64,000 nt of DNA, from NCBI RefSeq assembly GCF_043641665.1, contig NC_092195.1, positions 17,504,774-17,568,773 of the forward strand. The letters run 5' to 3'. Of this stretch, positions 11,401 through 23,689 are shown in pieces. This DNA comes from Enoplosus armatus (lineage: Eukaryota > Chordata > Actinopteri > Centrarchiformes > Enoplosidae). Within the stretch, counting starts at the first letter, position 1. Each line of letters begins with the position of its first letter. The notes under the pieces are model-generated. The model did not search any database. It was given only the letters and a program-made list of their open reading frames with translations, and was not told the DNA's origin. The position numbers were made by a program, and so were the translations under genes.

Positions 11401-14400
11401 TATCACCTCATCTTAGAGATGGATTACCATTAAAGTTGGTACATTCATGTTCCCTACAGGATGTATCCTAATGACCTTGGTGGAATTCTGCTCTAGCGCC
11501 ATCATCAGGTCAAAAATTGAATAACTAAATAACTAAACATGAGATTAAAAAAACAATGTTTAATGCTAAATAGCTTAACTAGTGTTTAGTGCTTATTAGC
11601 AAATGTTAGCATGGTGGCAAACAAAACTAAGATGGACATGCATTATACCTGCTAAACACCAGCACGTTAGCATTGTTGTTGTGAAAATGTTAGCACGCCG
11701 TGCCTAACCACTAGTGTGGTTGTACAATCTCAGTCTTGTTATTTGACTATAGCGTCTTTCAAATCATTTTGATGGCATTTTGTGATATAACAATGCTGGT
11801 ACGTATTAGTGCAGTTTCTAAGTTTACTAAAGTGTCCTAGCGGCATATGTTGCTGTCTGACACGCCATCTTATGTGATGCTACCACTGGATAATGCCAAA
11901 GTTATAAAATCCCACACATAATGGCTTAAAGGTATCCAATGTACCCCAAATATCCGACCCCAAGGTATCCAATGAAAGCCCAAGTGGGCATCCAATAAAA
12001 CGCTTAAAACAAGACGCCATTTAAAAAAATGCTGTCGTTGAAATTTGACATTGAGAAATATGATGGAGAACATTAGTACAGACCAGGAAGTCATGACTAG
12101 AAAGTGAACAGAGGTCATGTTGAAAAACTTTCTATCAGTGCATCTCTGCATCGTCGCCCTGCGGCTACACGTCTGGAATGATCAACAAAACAGAGAAAAT
12201 GAGACTCACCCTGGATTTAGGACGAGGAGAGGAAACCTGAGAAACACCAAGCAACAACAACAACAACAGAATGACTGATTGCACAGGGCAGGAAAACAGA
12301 ACAACAAACTCCGTTTTGAAATAAACAAATGATTGAGCTGCTGATTGAAACTTCCGCCAATTCCTTTTTTTTCTCCTCAGTATGTAAATGAAGGAGTCAC
12401 GCAGCTTTGTAATCAGTAAGGGAGCCGAGGAAAACAGTTTAGCATGCTGCTTTTGAAGCCGCACTATTGATGCCAAGAGTTAGATCCAAAGTAAATCAAA
12501 GGAAAACACTGACAGTTCAACACTCACAATATAAATTGGAGAAAATTGGTTTGTTCTGTGTTCTGACTTATGCAACTCTTGGCAGTCTCAGAGTAATACA
12601 TCAAACTCTGCTGAGTTCAAAACAACATTTCAAATTTGAATAAATGAAAAATAAATGAGGTTATGTACGTGGTTAAAGGCATGATCTATGATATGATGGA
12701 TACAATATGACACCGTTTAATCCAAGAAACTTACAATGCTCCTGAAGAAATGCACCACAGCATTTTCATTGGTCCGGCGGCGAGCGGAGGATTGCTGGGG
12801 CGAGGCGGCCAGGTGACCCCGGAACGACCCCTGAGAGGATCAACAGGGGTCAAGTAACTGTGTGTGTTTACACGGTACGGTATTACCACAAGATCGAGTC
12901 ATGCTACTGTGAAATCAACCGGGAATCAAGTCAAACGGCATTAGTGTTTTTGTAGTATATTCAAGATGGATTAGCTTGGCATGAGCTTGAATAGACATCA
13001 GTTCTTTCTGAAAGCTGCACCATACCTCAACAATTACAATAATTATAATAAGGTTTCGAGGCCCTACTGGTTGTCAAGTCTCACAATGTGAGAGAGAAAC
13101 CAAATGACGAGGACAAGAAGAACAAGAAACGACTAAGACACATGTTCTATGATGAGAAATGCAATTAAACTGCTAAACGGAAACAGCATGAAGTGGAACC
13201 GAACAGCTGGCTGGAACATTCAGCGTGAAACCAGTCGGTCACCAGTCCCGTCTTTGAAGTTATGTATCTTCAGAACAACCTCACACAGCTGACCATCTCT
13301 GGCTGCTGACGGCTGATTCATCAGAAAATAATCATTTATCTAATTAACGTGTTTTTTCTGTGGCTCGTCTTTATGTTTCATCGATGTAAATGAAGTAACA
13401 TGAACCTAAATAGATGTCCTCGTGGTTTTCTTTGTATTATATTGTATAAGTGCGAGACAGAAAGCCGGCAGCGTATGAGGGAAAACATCAAAGCGCAAAC
13501 CTTTCTTCCAACTCAGCCTTCTGAAAATGTAATTTGTCAATTCACAAAATCTAAGATCTGACATGCTTATGCTGCACCTAAAACTGACTTGGATGTCAGA
13601 TGACAGGGGTCTGTATGGGGGCAGATCTGGCTCCAGAGGGCCCCTCTCATTTGCCTGAGGTTTTCTGTCTGCAGCTTCAGGGTCGACATCACAAACAAAG
13701 TGTATATGCACCATGGTGCTATTGCATCAAAGTCTTAGGCTTACTTTTTCCTTCCCAACATCTCAGAGGGTATAAATATTATTTATTTTATGAACTGTAA
13801 GTGAAAACTGTTAATCTGAACTCAGATAAAAGAGTTTTTGAAAATGATCTGAACTGAAGAATAAATGCAGAAACATAAAAAAGGTTAATAGTAATATGAT
13901 AATGATGTTATAGTCATTTTACAACAGTTAATATTCAGCAACACTTAAGTATCTAAACTAACAGTAACAGCCACTTAAACATTTTGCTCCCAGTCAACAG
14001 TCCAAATAATTCAATTTTCATGATTTTAAGGAACTGTTTTCAGAACCTATATGAAAGATGAAACTCAAGGAAATGCCCGGCTAGCAAAAAAACAACCAGA
14101 TAAAAGTGTTCTGAGCATGAATTTTCTTTTTCAGCGACATTAAAATCACGTGGCGTCTTGCTCCTCTCAAAATACAGCTCGGACCAGGTGGAATTTTTGC
14201 CTCAAGATTAAAAATCACACCCGTAACGAGAGAATCGCCAATCCAAACCTCAGTTGAGGGTTTAGGGAATGAGCCATCAGCGTTACTGTAACTGAGAAGT
14301 TTAATTTTTCAATAAGTTGTATTCATATTTTTTTCTTTTTTAATTCTCCTGAAAGCTCTGGAGACAAGTTGAAGGAGATTAGAAATATGCTGTCCACTAA

Positions 14401-14957
14401 AATGTATGTCCAAATTTAGTGATTAAAAAAACCCTTTTTTTGTTCCCTTATGGGTTTGAGAAAATTCTCCTACATCTTAAACTTTATTAAAACTTTTACA
14501 AACTCTATGGATAATCTGACAGGGCAGTTTTTTTTTAGCTCACGGAAAGCTGGAGACGCATGATTTTCAAAGGACGGGGAAGAAACAGTCCTGATAATGA
14601 AGAAATCAGACGATCAGGTTATTGTATGGAGGAGCTCTTGGTTTCAGCCCCACAGACTGACGCTAGAATAAGTCAAATGTCAAATGTCTCCAAATTCAAC
14701 ACAGCACCAAAAACAGGTAGAATCTAGCACAGTATTGTAGCACAATCAGAAGAAAATATCTAACTTTAGAGTCACTAACTTAAAGTTTTAAGAGGCACTA
14801 AAACCTGAAGTATCCCTTTAAATGCATCAGTGCTCACCTTGCTCCTTTTCTTTTTGTCTCCTCCAAAGAACTTGCTAATCTGATCCATGAGACCAGGGTT
14901 CTTCTTTTTCCTCCCGAGCCCGAAGGTGCTCTGCCCTGAGGTGCTCGCCGTAGCCAT
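8476..14957 (-). CDS. mbp: Myelin basic protein, five constitutive coding exons
   Basis: Coding exons on the minus strand are 14957-14838, 12830-12735, 12236-12210, 9173-9090 and 8526-8476 (TAA at 8478-8476). All junctions have AG/GT ends, and every exon has a length divisible by three (120, 96, 27, 84 and 51 nt). This gives 125 residues, a small MBP form. Matches to the family are GLMDQISKFFGGD in exon 1 (mammalian GILDSIGRFFGGD), ENAVVHFFRSIV across exons 2-3 (mammalian ENPVVHFFKNIV), and STLSRLFNLGE across exons 4-5 (mammalian GTLSKIFKLGG). The protein is very basic, as needed to bind the cytosolic membrane faces and compact myelin. The mammalian exon carrying the LSLSRFSW motif was not found. 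The C-terminus (PPPKRWSTIF) differs from the mammalian one. Lengths divisible by three allow exon skipping without frameshift, as in mammals. Confidence 0.9.
8957..8977 (-). other. mbp: Possible 21-nt alternative microexon of mbp
   Basis: A CAACAG acceptor and a perfect GTGAGT donor enclose 21 nt between mbp exons 4 and 5. In the normal frame its first codon would be TGA, ending the protein. In the alternative frame opened by the 59-nt exon at 10161-10219 it adds an open segment containing DALVRD. Splice signals alone support it, and small exons found by eye are often false. Confidence 0.2.
10161..10219 (-). other. mbp: Candidate alternative 59-nt mbp exon that switches the downstream frame
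   Basis: On the minus strand a long pyrimidine tract ends in CAACCCAG, then 59 nt, then a GTAAAC donor. Only one of its three frames is open, and that is the frame reached from exon 3: 19 codons reading SDSLLLDDFETARLFMNHN plus two bases. Because 59 is not a multiple of three, inclusion reads exon 4 (84 nt) and exon 5 in another frame. That frame stays open for about 80 codons, past the normal stop, to a TAA at 8366-8364. The new tail would be acidic and Gln/Asp/Thr-rich, unlike basic MBP. This could be a real second product or a chance cryptic exon. Confidence 0.35.
11085..11155. mobile_element. Fragment of the dispersed repeat seen nested at 49571-49880
   Basis: The words TTTTGACCCCTCC and TTGGAGGGGCCCTGACCC match the inner repeat at 49571-49880 (which has TTTGGAGGGGCCTGACCCCTAGG). 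It is a short remnant in the mbp intron between exon 3 and the 59-nt candidate exon, next to another repeat. Confidence 0.45.
11255..11740. repeat. Dispersed repeat (family C) inside an mbp intron
   Basis: It shares ordered blocks with copies at 23690-24075 and 56105-56765: AAATATCTCAACAACATTTG, an ACATTCATGTTCCCTACAGGATG block, a TCTAGCGCCATCATCAGGTC block, and then a run rich in GTTAGC and GCTAAC ending in CAGCACGTTAGCATTG. The element is old, and internal duplication of the block pair is visible. It interrupts no mbp exon. Confidence 0.65.
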
Positions 14958-15046
14958 GCTAGCAGTTGCTGAGGTTGGGTGGGGTTGACCTCTCAGTATC
15001 TACAGTAGTCCTCGTCCAAGCAAGTCCACAGTGCCGACACGCAGCT
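14958..15046 (-). other. mbp: 5' UTR of the classic mbp transcript
   Basis: This is the sequence just before the mbp start codon on the minus strand. The start ATG at 14957 lies in GCTAGCATGGCT (G at +4). A TAG in the same frame upstream (about 15008) shows that the reading frame does not extend far beyond the ATG on unspliced mRNA. A CCCAACCTCAG stretch ending at about 14970 could act as a 3' splice site, which would let upstream golli-type exons join mbp in frame. Confidence 0.45.
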
Positions 15047-15403
15047 CTGCTGTTCCTTCAGGCTGGTTTGCAGCTCTTCTGACGCTCATGGGCCGTCTTT
15101 GAAGGTGTTGTCCCCTCGGTCCCAGGGCACCATGGGACATGAGGAGGGTCAGGTGTTGTGTGGGGTGGGGGCGGGCTGCAGTGCGGTTGCAGTGGCAGTG
15201 AGGTCCATGGCTCTGGCTCGGCTCCAGGCATTCTTCGGAGCTTCAGTGGCTGTGTCAGTCACTGCCGCCCTTCGCATGGGCACGGCCATTGTTCCTCTCC
15301 CCATCTGCTTCACCCCGGCCGCAGGGACAACAAGGGTTATCTCTGAGTCTGCACTCACACCCTGATGCAAAGCAGCCTGCAGCACTGTGAGGCCATTGTT
15401 GAA
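15047..15403 (-). pseudogene. Golli-type exon sequence upstream of mbp, interrupted by two TGA codons
   Basis: One minus-strand frame here resembles the golli part of mammalian golli-MBP in order: NNGLT (human NNGTS), AAVTDTATEAPKNAW (human TAVTDSKRTADPKNAW), then DNTFKDGP and ASEELQT (human DNTFKDRP and SDELQT). The match is interrupted by TGA at 15151-15149 and by TGA at 15088-15086, exactly between the last two blocks. The frame is also offset from the mbp ATG, and a further TGA follows at about 14995. In mammals golli reads continuously into MBP. Here it is either a decayed golli exon now lying in the mbp 5' flank, or a coding exon that splices around the stops. A GTGAGT donor-like site lies inside, before the VTD block. 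Human residues are quoted from memory; the fish reading is direct. Confidence 0.6.
15286..15400 (-). promoter_or_regulatory. mbp: Two AACAATGG (SOX-type) sites upstream of mbp
   Basis: On the minus strand the 8-mer AACAATGG occurs at 15400-15393 and again at 15293-15286, 107 bp apart and about 330-440 bp before the mbp start. It fits the SOX-family core ACAATG. SOX10 is known to activate mammalian Mbp through promoter sites, so these are reasonable candidates. Both overlap golli-like codons (N-N-G and T-M-A), which weakens the case for regulatory selection. Confidence 0.25.
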
Positions 15404-18400
15404 TCAGTCTCATATATTTTCTTAATGGATTGTGTTTAAATTGGTTGTACAGTCACCCAGATTAACATATGGAGAGGCCCAGAAGAAAGCAAAAGCTTGT
15501 GTGAAAACCTGTGAACACAAGCCAAGTATCTGTGTCCACGCAGTGATAAAATAAACGTGCGGTGATTTTGCATGTTTCGGATTTTCTCCATTTTTGTGTT
15601 TTCATATTGAAACAAATGAAATCCATACAGCTCCAGCTGTTACTGCCAGATTATGACTAATGGAGCTTTAAAAGAATAAAGATTTAACCAAACTGTGATG
15701 TTTTCTTTTGTCAACTGTGAGGTCAAAAGACCGAACTGTGATGCTCAACATTTAAGCTAACATTGACAAAAAGTCTCAGAGTGATGGAAAGTTTGAACAT
15801 CTGCAGTTCCATAACAGCTGAGCAAACTTGATGAAGACCGCTTAAAAGCTCCAGAACAAGTGAGTAAGAAGACCTTGAGGGGAGACTGTTCCCAAGGTCA
15901 AGGACGTCAAGCTCAACATTTATTTTACTGTGAGAACACTTGGTTAAAGGTTCTGTCACTGTCCGCCTCAGATGCATCACTTCAAATACCCTTGAATGCT
16001 CGGCTGTGTAACTTTTGATTTGATTTGCCGTTGCTCCACATAACAACTCTACAAGGAGCCCTGAATGTGTTGTTTCACCCGCAGAAGCTGCAGCAGCCAG
16101 TGAACAAAGCGGGATCTGTTGCAGGGTAAGTTGTGTTAGAAAACACCCATGCAGCATCAGAATATTAATATTTTTGAACAGATGCCTTTTTGTTGTCGCT
16201 GTTTCTTATTTCAAGCCAGAAAGTAACTTTTAGACTTTCTGTTGAAGTGAAGGAGCGCGGCGTCAGATGAATCAGTTTTCATATCACAGAACATAGAACA
16301 AATGAAAGCAGTCTTCCACGAACATTTCAGAGGTGGAAAGTCAGCTGTAGAAATTCAGAAATAAGTAACACAAATCCAGATGAGCATAATAACAAGAGTT
16401 TGAGAACCAAACAGGAAATATGCGAATCCCCAATGCTAATTATGGAATACGTGTGGCACAATGTTTACACAAAATCGAAAGAAGCCAGACAAGATGAAAG
16501 AGAAAAAAGACGCAGCAGAGATGATTCTGGGTGGATTTGATTCTCGGCCGAGCAGAGTCCATGTTTCTTCAGTTGCAGCCCACACAAGAGACACATAATG
16601 AGTAATACTTGACCTGCTTTCCATTTATGGACTCTCACGGAGGGACGGTATGGGCAAAACCTGAAAATGGGATAATAGAAAATAGAAAATGTTATGCTCT
16701 GCGTGGGAGAAATATCGCTCTAAGACACAAGCCGAGTCTCCACTGTGTAAGCTTCATTACAGGATAATGCTCTGCCCCCATCCTCACACGCTCAGTGGAG
16801 CTGGATATACCAGGACCTATTTTTCTTCTTTCAGATGTTTTCGTGCAGTAAAAACACCCAATAAGTTGAAAATAGTGCCTGTTAGATAACACATCATTTC
16901 TCATTATTTTGTTACATTATGAAAAACACAGGCGGAAATGAAAATCGCTAAAAAACGGATCAAAAATTGTGACATCCTATTTTATTATTCATGAAACACA
17001 ACATAGCTGTTCATTTCAAGTAACGTTTGAGAGACAAGTTTGACATTAACACAACCATTTACGAGATACAGTAAGCTATGAGTAAGCTAGCCTAATGTAC
17101 GAATAATATATGACAAGCTTTGCCAGGAGGAAATCGACAACATTTAATGGTCTTCTTAAAAGGCTCAGAAAGTCCTCGTTATTAATGGCAGTTAAGGGAA
17201 CAACATGCCGTTTTCATATTTTTTATTTTACATTATTTGACACCCCAAAGAAGCAAATGGAAATGTTTTGCAGTATTAAAAAAGAAAAATATGTCCAAAA
17301 AAACTCAACGTTATATCCACATTTTGAGTATTTTTTGTCAACCTGGAAACACAACACAAATCTTAATTTCAAGCAGGTTTTGACAGAAAATGAATTATTT
17401 TAAAAGCTTCCAAAACTATATAAAGGTATACATTTGGAGTAAATCAAAGTAAATCTATACACATAATTATTTACGGCATGCTTTGCAGAATTGCTTTGAG
17501 AAATATAAGTTTCGAACGAACTGAAATGAATGGACTTCAATGGAAAACAACCGTGTCCTTCTCTAACATTGTGCACATTTAGCTTCTAGTCTGGCAAATC
17601 ATTTGAACCAGATCTACCGAGCATCATGTTAACCAACTGTTAGTCTTTTGGCGCCCACACGTCGCTCAAATACAGCATATTCAGCACAAAAAAGAAAAAT
17701 GTACACAATGATTCAGAGGAAATCTAAATCCTTGTAAAAGTGGAGAAAGTCGAGGCCTTTATTTGAACTCATCCGCTGAGGAATCCCGAATATGAACGTG
17801 GGTGAGACTTTCATCTAAACATGAGCGGCCATAGCATTGAAGTCTATGGAGCCAACATGGCTGCCCAGCTTCCTGTATAAACAGAGTAAAATGGGAATAG
17901 ACTCAGAGGGAGACGTGTTCGTCCACTCTGCCTTGTACACAGTGCTCCGTCTGTTTGCCCTGCAGGGCCGAGCCTCAGCGCAGCACCCACGGGCCTGACA
18001 GAGGTAGGGTACAGGAATGCAGAGAGTGGGCTGACCACACTGCTTGTGCCCTCGTGTCCAGAAGAGTCTTGGATTTGTTCCTGCGGCTGGAAGGTCGAGG
18101 CGGAGCGCCGGGGAAACAATAGCGGCCATGCAAGAGAGCTGTGGGACACAAACACGGGAGATATCCTTGAACCCCGGCAGGAATGTCAATCTAGACCAAG
18201 ACGCCCACCCAGAGAGGCAGCTGAATATCTATCTGCCGCTGGAGAGAGGCAGAAAGAAAGCCTTCCTCTGTCCCATCACATGTGCAGAAAATGAACATAT
18301 GAGGCAGTTTTTGCAGTAATTGTTAATGACTTCTGCAACTTCAGCCGTCAGACCAAGAGGTTCCCAGTGTATATATATATAAATAAATAAATGGTTTCTT

Positions 18401-20690
18401 TTTAAGCAAAGACACAGTCCAAAGTTGACAAAAAGTTTTATTATCTGGTGCCATCTTGACTCCTGTATCGCTCTCAGACTCACACTAGATAACGACTAAA
18501 TCTATCTAAAATCTAAAATCTGTCAAACATATTGGTGTTAATGAAGCAGATAATTGCAGACGATGTTACATTAAGTTGACTGAGGTGTCAAAGTGTTTTG
18601 TCCTGCTCTGTTCGAGCGTCTTTCTCTCCGCTCCAGCAGGGATGACAGTGACTCAAGGTAAAACGCAGATACTTGATTTCAAGTCGTGTTCCACTAATTT
18701 GCTTTGAGACTGAAAAGCCTTTGTGTCGCCGTGTCTTTGTCACCCTGGATGACCTCCTCGTGTCGCATCCCGTCCCTGCGGCCTATAGATGACAACATAG
18801 CTATGATGCTCAGTAGCTGATGTCACCATCCAGCGGACACTCGGGCCAAGAAAAGTCACTTCCTCCTTTCGATGAAACATCTAATTGTGTCTCATTTTAC
18901 ATTCTGTATTTGATAAATCGTGGTAAATAAAGAAGCAGTGCCTTTAAAGCTGACATGTCCTTTAAAAACTTGATGCGCTGCTGATTTTCTGAGGCGTTTT
19001 GTGTCTTCATTGTCTCGGGAAATTCCCATTGTTTTAACTAATAGGATCAACTGTGAGATGTGAATGGTTTCTTTTCCCACAGTGCGTCCTCACCGCGATC
19101 CTTTTGGCTGGTAAACAACTCAATGCAAATGTCTCGGTGGTCGAAAGCCAATGATTCCATCAACATTTGGCAGGAGCCGCCGCACAGGGCTCGAGCATAA
19201 TGCCATCATTTGTTTAGCATCTCAACAATATCATGTTCTCTTGTTTCAAACGGAGGGCTGGAGGATATTTTTGAGGCACTGCTGCTGTAAAGAAAAAGGA
19301 TTGTCGCAAACAGGAGAGTGAGAGAGAAACGGCCTTTTCTGATTTTAAAAGTCAGAAAAGACTCTGATGATCTTTAATTATTCTATTATTCTTATATACT
19401 TTTCATATTGTCATTTTTTCCCCCCGTCTTTGCATCCGCCTCCGGAGGTTCACTGCACCATCAGATATGTGAAATAAAAGCATGAAACTTGGTGTGCTTC
19501 AAGTGGATGTAATTTCAGGCATTTTGGGGTAATAGAGGCATCATAGTCTGTCATCTGAAAATGATCACGACTCTCTATGATATGTCATTGTGACATAGAT
19601 GGTCATAATATACCTCTAGTTTTTCTGTCCTCTTTTTTGTTTTTATTTGTCCATAACACTTTTAAATTAAAGAACAATTTATTTTAATGACCATAATTCT
19701 TAAAAGACTATTTTAAGGCTCAATTTTATATCAAATATTTTCTTATTTTTCATTAATCCGTCCTCTTTCTTTCTCTTTATCCATTCTGCTGCCTCACACC
19801 TCCACTGTGCTTCATATTCATTAGACCTGATGCCTGTTGTGCACATGGTACCCCCACGGAAAGTAGGTGCTGCAGGAGAGCATCCTGGATCAGAGGGATG
19901 TTCGGTAAGTCTCTTGAGTATCTGAGCTCCCTGTCGTATATGAAAACAGGTTGTTGGGTCGTTCCAGTCCTGTCCAGTCCATGAGAACATGATTGAAGCA
20001 TGTTGGGAGGGAACCGAGGTCACTGAATACAACAACATGCTTCAGAGAAGTGGACAAACTGCAGTCATCTATGAAATGTGTTGGGCAGCTTCGTGTTGCA
20101 GCTGTATCTTCGTGGCAGAATCAACAGAATTCAATCAAAACATCCGTCAAGTTCCTGGTTCAGTGATGTGTTGCTGAGAGCTTTCGTCATTTTTACACAT
20201 TTGCGTGAGTGGCAGGGTCTGAAACAAAGTGCAGCCTTATTGTTTTTGTTATACAGTAATACATCTTGCCAGTGAAACATTTCACAGCTTTCCCTCAGTG
20301 TGCTGGTGGTGATTTGTAGCACTGGGCCAACTGCCTGTTGTTTTAATTCACAACACAACATTTTCTTTTGCCTTTTTTCTGAAGAGGAGAAAATATATTC
20401 AGGCGTATGTCCAAAATATAGATTTTGGAAAAATAATTTAAAACAAACTCAGCATTTACTGTAAAAGAAATGAATGAAATAAGAAAAGAAGACTGCAGAT
20501 AAAAATCCTGCAAAACATGATTTACACATTAGAATGACTTTCCCTCACAGGATGAATGCCTCTAATGCTGGAATTATTCAAATACATCAAATAAAAACAT
20601 ATCTGTTCGTATCACAGACTTTTTAAGACAACATCGGATTAAAAGGGCAATAATTAGGAACTCAATGCAGAGACGACGCCTCAGATTCTT
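15404..20690. other. mbp-galr1 spacer, first part
   Basis: No exon is supportable. If this fish keeps more golli exons they would lie here on the minus strand, but I found no match to the mammalian golli N-terminus. The stretch 17800-18180 is GC-richer than its surroundings and carries overlapping frames on both strands without recognisable domains. A 144-codon minus frame at 15723-16157 has no domain. The remainder is AT-rich and featureless. Confidence 0.4.
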
Positions 20691-20699
20691 CTCTTAGAG

Positions 20700-20815
20700 C
20701 CAAATCCTTCCAACATCCAACAGTTGTTGAGATATTTCAATCTGTACCAAAGTGGTGGACTGACTGACCAGTGATCCCTAGACCTGCACCGCTAGTGGGG
20801 CTAAAAAACTGGCCA
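20700..20815. repeat. Short fragment of dispersed repeat family C
   Basis: It contains TTGTTGAGATATTTCAATCTG, then ACCAAAGTGGTGGACTGACTG and a CCGCTAGTGGGGCTA block. The first block matches the opening of the other family C copies (11255, 23690, 56105). Confidence 0.5.
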
Positions 20816-21302
20816 AAAAAGCTGTCACTTTTCGTCCACATGCATCCTGCTTTTTGTTCACGTTGGTGCCTGATGAACACCTTGTAGGTTGAAACAATAC
20901 ACCAATAAAACATTGCAAATTTCAGCGTGCGGACATTTCCTCTCCATTTCCTGAAAATGTATTTTTGCTAATGGAAATTCTGAAAGGAATTACATTATTA
21001 TTAACAGGAGAACAACCTGAACCACTGCAAGACCTGCAACCAGGACTGCTGAGGAAATACACCAAGTCTGTCATTTTCTTTTCTATTAAAGAAACATTTA
21101 TTTATTTACTGTACCTTCCAGTAACATCTGAGAACATGCTGCTGCCTTCACAACGGAGAGTTTCCATATGGATTTCTCAGCTGAAGATGTGTTTGACATT
21201 TAAAAGTAATCTCAGATGTTCCCAACATAAATTGATATTTCACTTAAGTACATGAACCGCCATGTTGCTTCCTACAGTATGTTGTACAGAATATGGAAGC
21301 GG

Positions 21303-21328
21303 GTGTGTGTGTGTGTGTGTGTGTGTGA
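21303..21328. repeat. (GT)n microsatellite
   Basis: A clean GT dinucleotide run of 13 units in the mbp-galr1 spacer. Confidence 0.9.
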
Positions 21329-23689
21329 CTGAGCAAACAACTTGCAACCTGCATTTGCTTTAGTGGTAGAGCTCAGTAGCCTGGCTCTGGTTGTACTGGG
21401 CAGCTCCCAGTGTGTGTGACCGTGTTGAATTTGCAGACGCTGCTGACACCGAACGCATGTTCAACACGTTTATCTGAGCAAATACAGGTTCAAAAAGACA
21501 TTGCCTCTGGCTCCAGACAACATCTGATAGCAGCCCTGTTTGTCTTTGCACTTGACACAATGACACTTATGGAAGATGGATCTCGTAGTAATGACACGAG
21601 TGCAGAGGCAAACCCCCCTCACGCCCTCTGCTGCTCGTGTTTGGAACTGCGCTGTGCAGGAGCGTACAGAGCGAGCACAAAACACCAGAAACATAATGAC
21701 AATCAACACCTCTCTGACTCACACTCAACACAATACACTTTGACTTGACAGTCATTCAAGATTCATATTCAACATCTGACCCCAAAATTAAGAATCAAAC
21801 CAGGCTTTCTGCACAGAATGTCTTTTCTAAACTGTAAAATTATTGTTCAATCAACTTTTGTTGTACTCATCGTGCTTTGCTCTCTGTTTCACTGAGTTAG
21901 ATGGACTTTGGTACTGAAAAGATGGAATAATCATCTCAAGATAAATACTGTGAAAGCCTACACACAACCTCATTTATCTTCTCCCATTTAAATATTGTAA
22001 CAACACTTCAAGATCCGTTATGTACTTAACCTAAGATATCTCATATGCACACACTGACTTTAACTAGTTTCAGGTATCTATCCCACGCATGAATGAGCTG
22101 CCTTCAAGCTAGATTCTTTAATTCCCATTGAAGATTTTAAAGCTTTACTGTCTGAAGTTTTTATTAATTCTATTTTGTCGCTTGATTGCTATACAGCAGA
22201 AAACCAGATAATAGAAATAAAACAGGATCTGAGCTTCCCTCAACTTAAGAGAAAAAAAACAAAGGAAATCTATATCTATTTATCTTTTAATCTAATCTTG
22301 AGAAATAAATCATATTCCTCCATTAATTAATTAATCAATATTCATTACATAGTCCACAATGTGAAAGTTAACCAGTAAATTAAAGGAAAACAATTGTTAA
22401 TAACAATAATACTTTGAAAATGATCATTAAACTTCAGTTTTCAGACCCTGAAGATTGATGCCAGCTTGACTTTGAGTGACATTATCATCCCGTGCATCTC
22501 CCTGATTCATAAACAACCATCGTTACATGAAAAAGGAAATTAAGGCAAAACAGAACAAACACTGTGGTCTGCCAACGGTAAGCCAAACAGCGATCTGTGG
22601 CTCCCAGCTATTTAGCAGGCAACGTAAGTCCATTTCAAATTATTGGGCTAAATGGATGTGCTGTTGCTGTGGTCTCTCATGGCTCAGTGTCATGGTAACA
22701 ACAGGTCTGACTCTGGTCTGAGCCAAAGGGCTAACCACCTGAGAGGAAGAGTAGCAGGGTCCAAAACAGCTTATCCTCTTATGTCTCTAATAGGGCTGTA
22801 AAGAAAATCACAGAGGCAGGAGGAGGGGGAGGGAGGGGGGGGGCAGTTTTGTGTTGTGATATCATGATATAACGTATTGAAGCTGAAATGGACAGGACAT
22901 GGACATGAGCATCAACAGGACAGTTTGCTCTATCGAAGTTTCTTAGAACAGATATCACATTGTTGAGATTCTGCAGGAACAACTGGTATATTTTGTGGAT
23001 GCTGTCTCCAGGCTTCAGCGTGTCTGTCTTCGCCCCAGCAGGAAGAGGGATAACATCTCGGTCGATGGAGTAAGGAGTCGCCATGGAAACTTCAGGCTGT
23101 TTCAGGACATGAACTGAGAAACCAATTACAAAACAACTGCCATGCTCTCTAAAGTATAATAACCCCGCCACAGAAAAAGTAATATAATGACAGCTATTCA
23201 AGTGGGAGAATGGGTCATAAACACCCTTATTGTCTTCATCATGAAAACCACCACCACCATCATCATCAGTGTCATCACCATCATCGTCTTCAAAATACAA
23301 GAAGCACAGCTTTCTGCGTTGACTTCGCCTGGTTAATTAACCAAACGTACAAACAATAAAAAGCTTCAAATGTTTACAATCATCTGAGTACAAGTGGACC
23401 CCAAGATAACATCGGCCTCTGCTCTCAGGTTACATAGCATGTGCATCATCTCTGTCGTCATTTCCAGATGGTTATCCCCCCCGAGCACATCTATCCTCAA
23501 CTGGTCTGTCGGAGACTCACACGCTTGCATTATGATAATGCAGCTGTTCCCAGACCTGGTCAGGGCAGATCAATAACACGGGCAGAAGGCTGAGGACGAT
23601 CGATGGAAATGAGAAAAAGTGATTGATTGTGAACTATTTCCGAGCTGAGTCTGTACACGTTCACTTTGGCTCTTAAGAAAAGCCTTTTT
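21329..23689. other. mbp-galr1 spacer, second part
   Basis: No gene is confirmed here. A minus-strand open frame of 173 codons (23300-22779) is the longest unassigned one. Its first residues come from a GAT/ATC triplet run and its end from a C/G run, so most of it may be chance. The middle, after a GCCATGG start context at about 23083, looks more coding-like and is discussed as a finding. Confidence 0.35.

Noticed and set aside
15723..16157. 144-codon minus-strand frame upstream of mbp, considered as a further golli exon
   Set aside because: No resemblance to golli blocks, no splice sites in a useful phase, and composition like neighbouring spacer.
17815..18189. Overlapping frames on both strands in a GC-richer patch
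   Set aside because: No domain, no consistent splice sites, and both strands are equally open, as expected from base composition.
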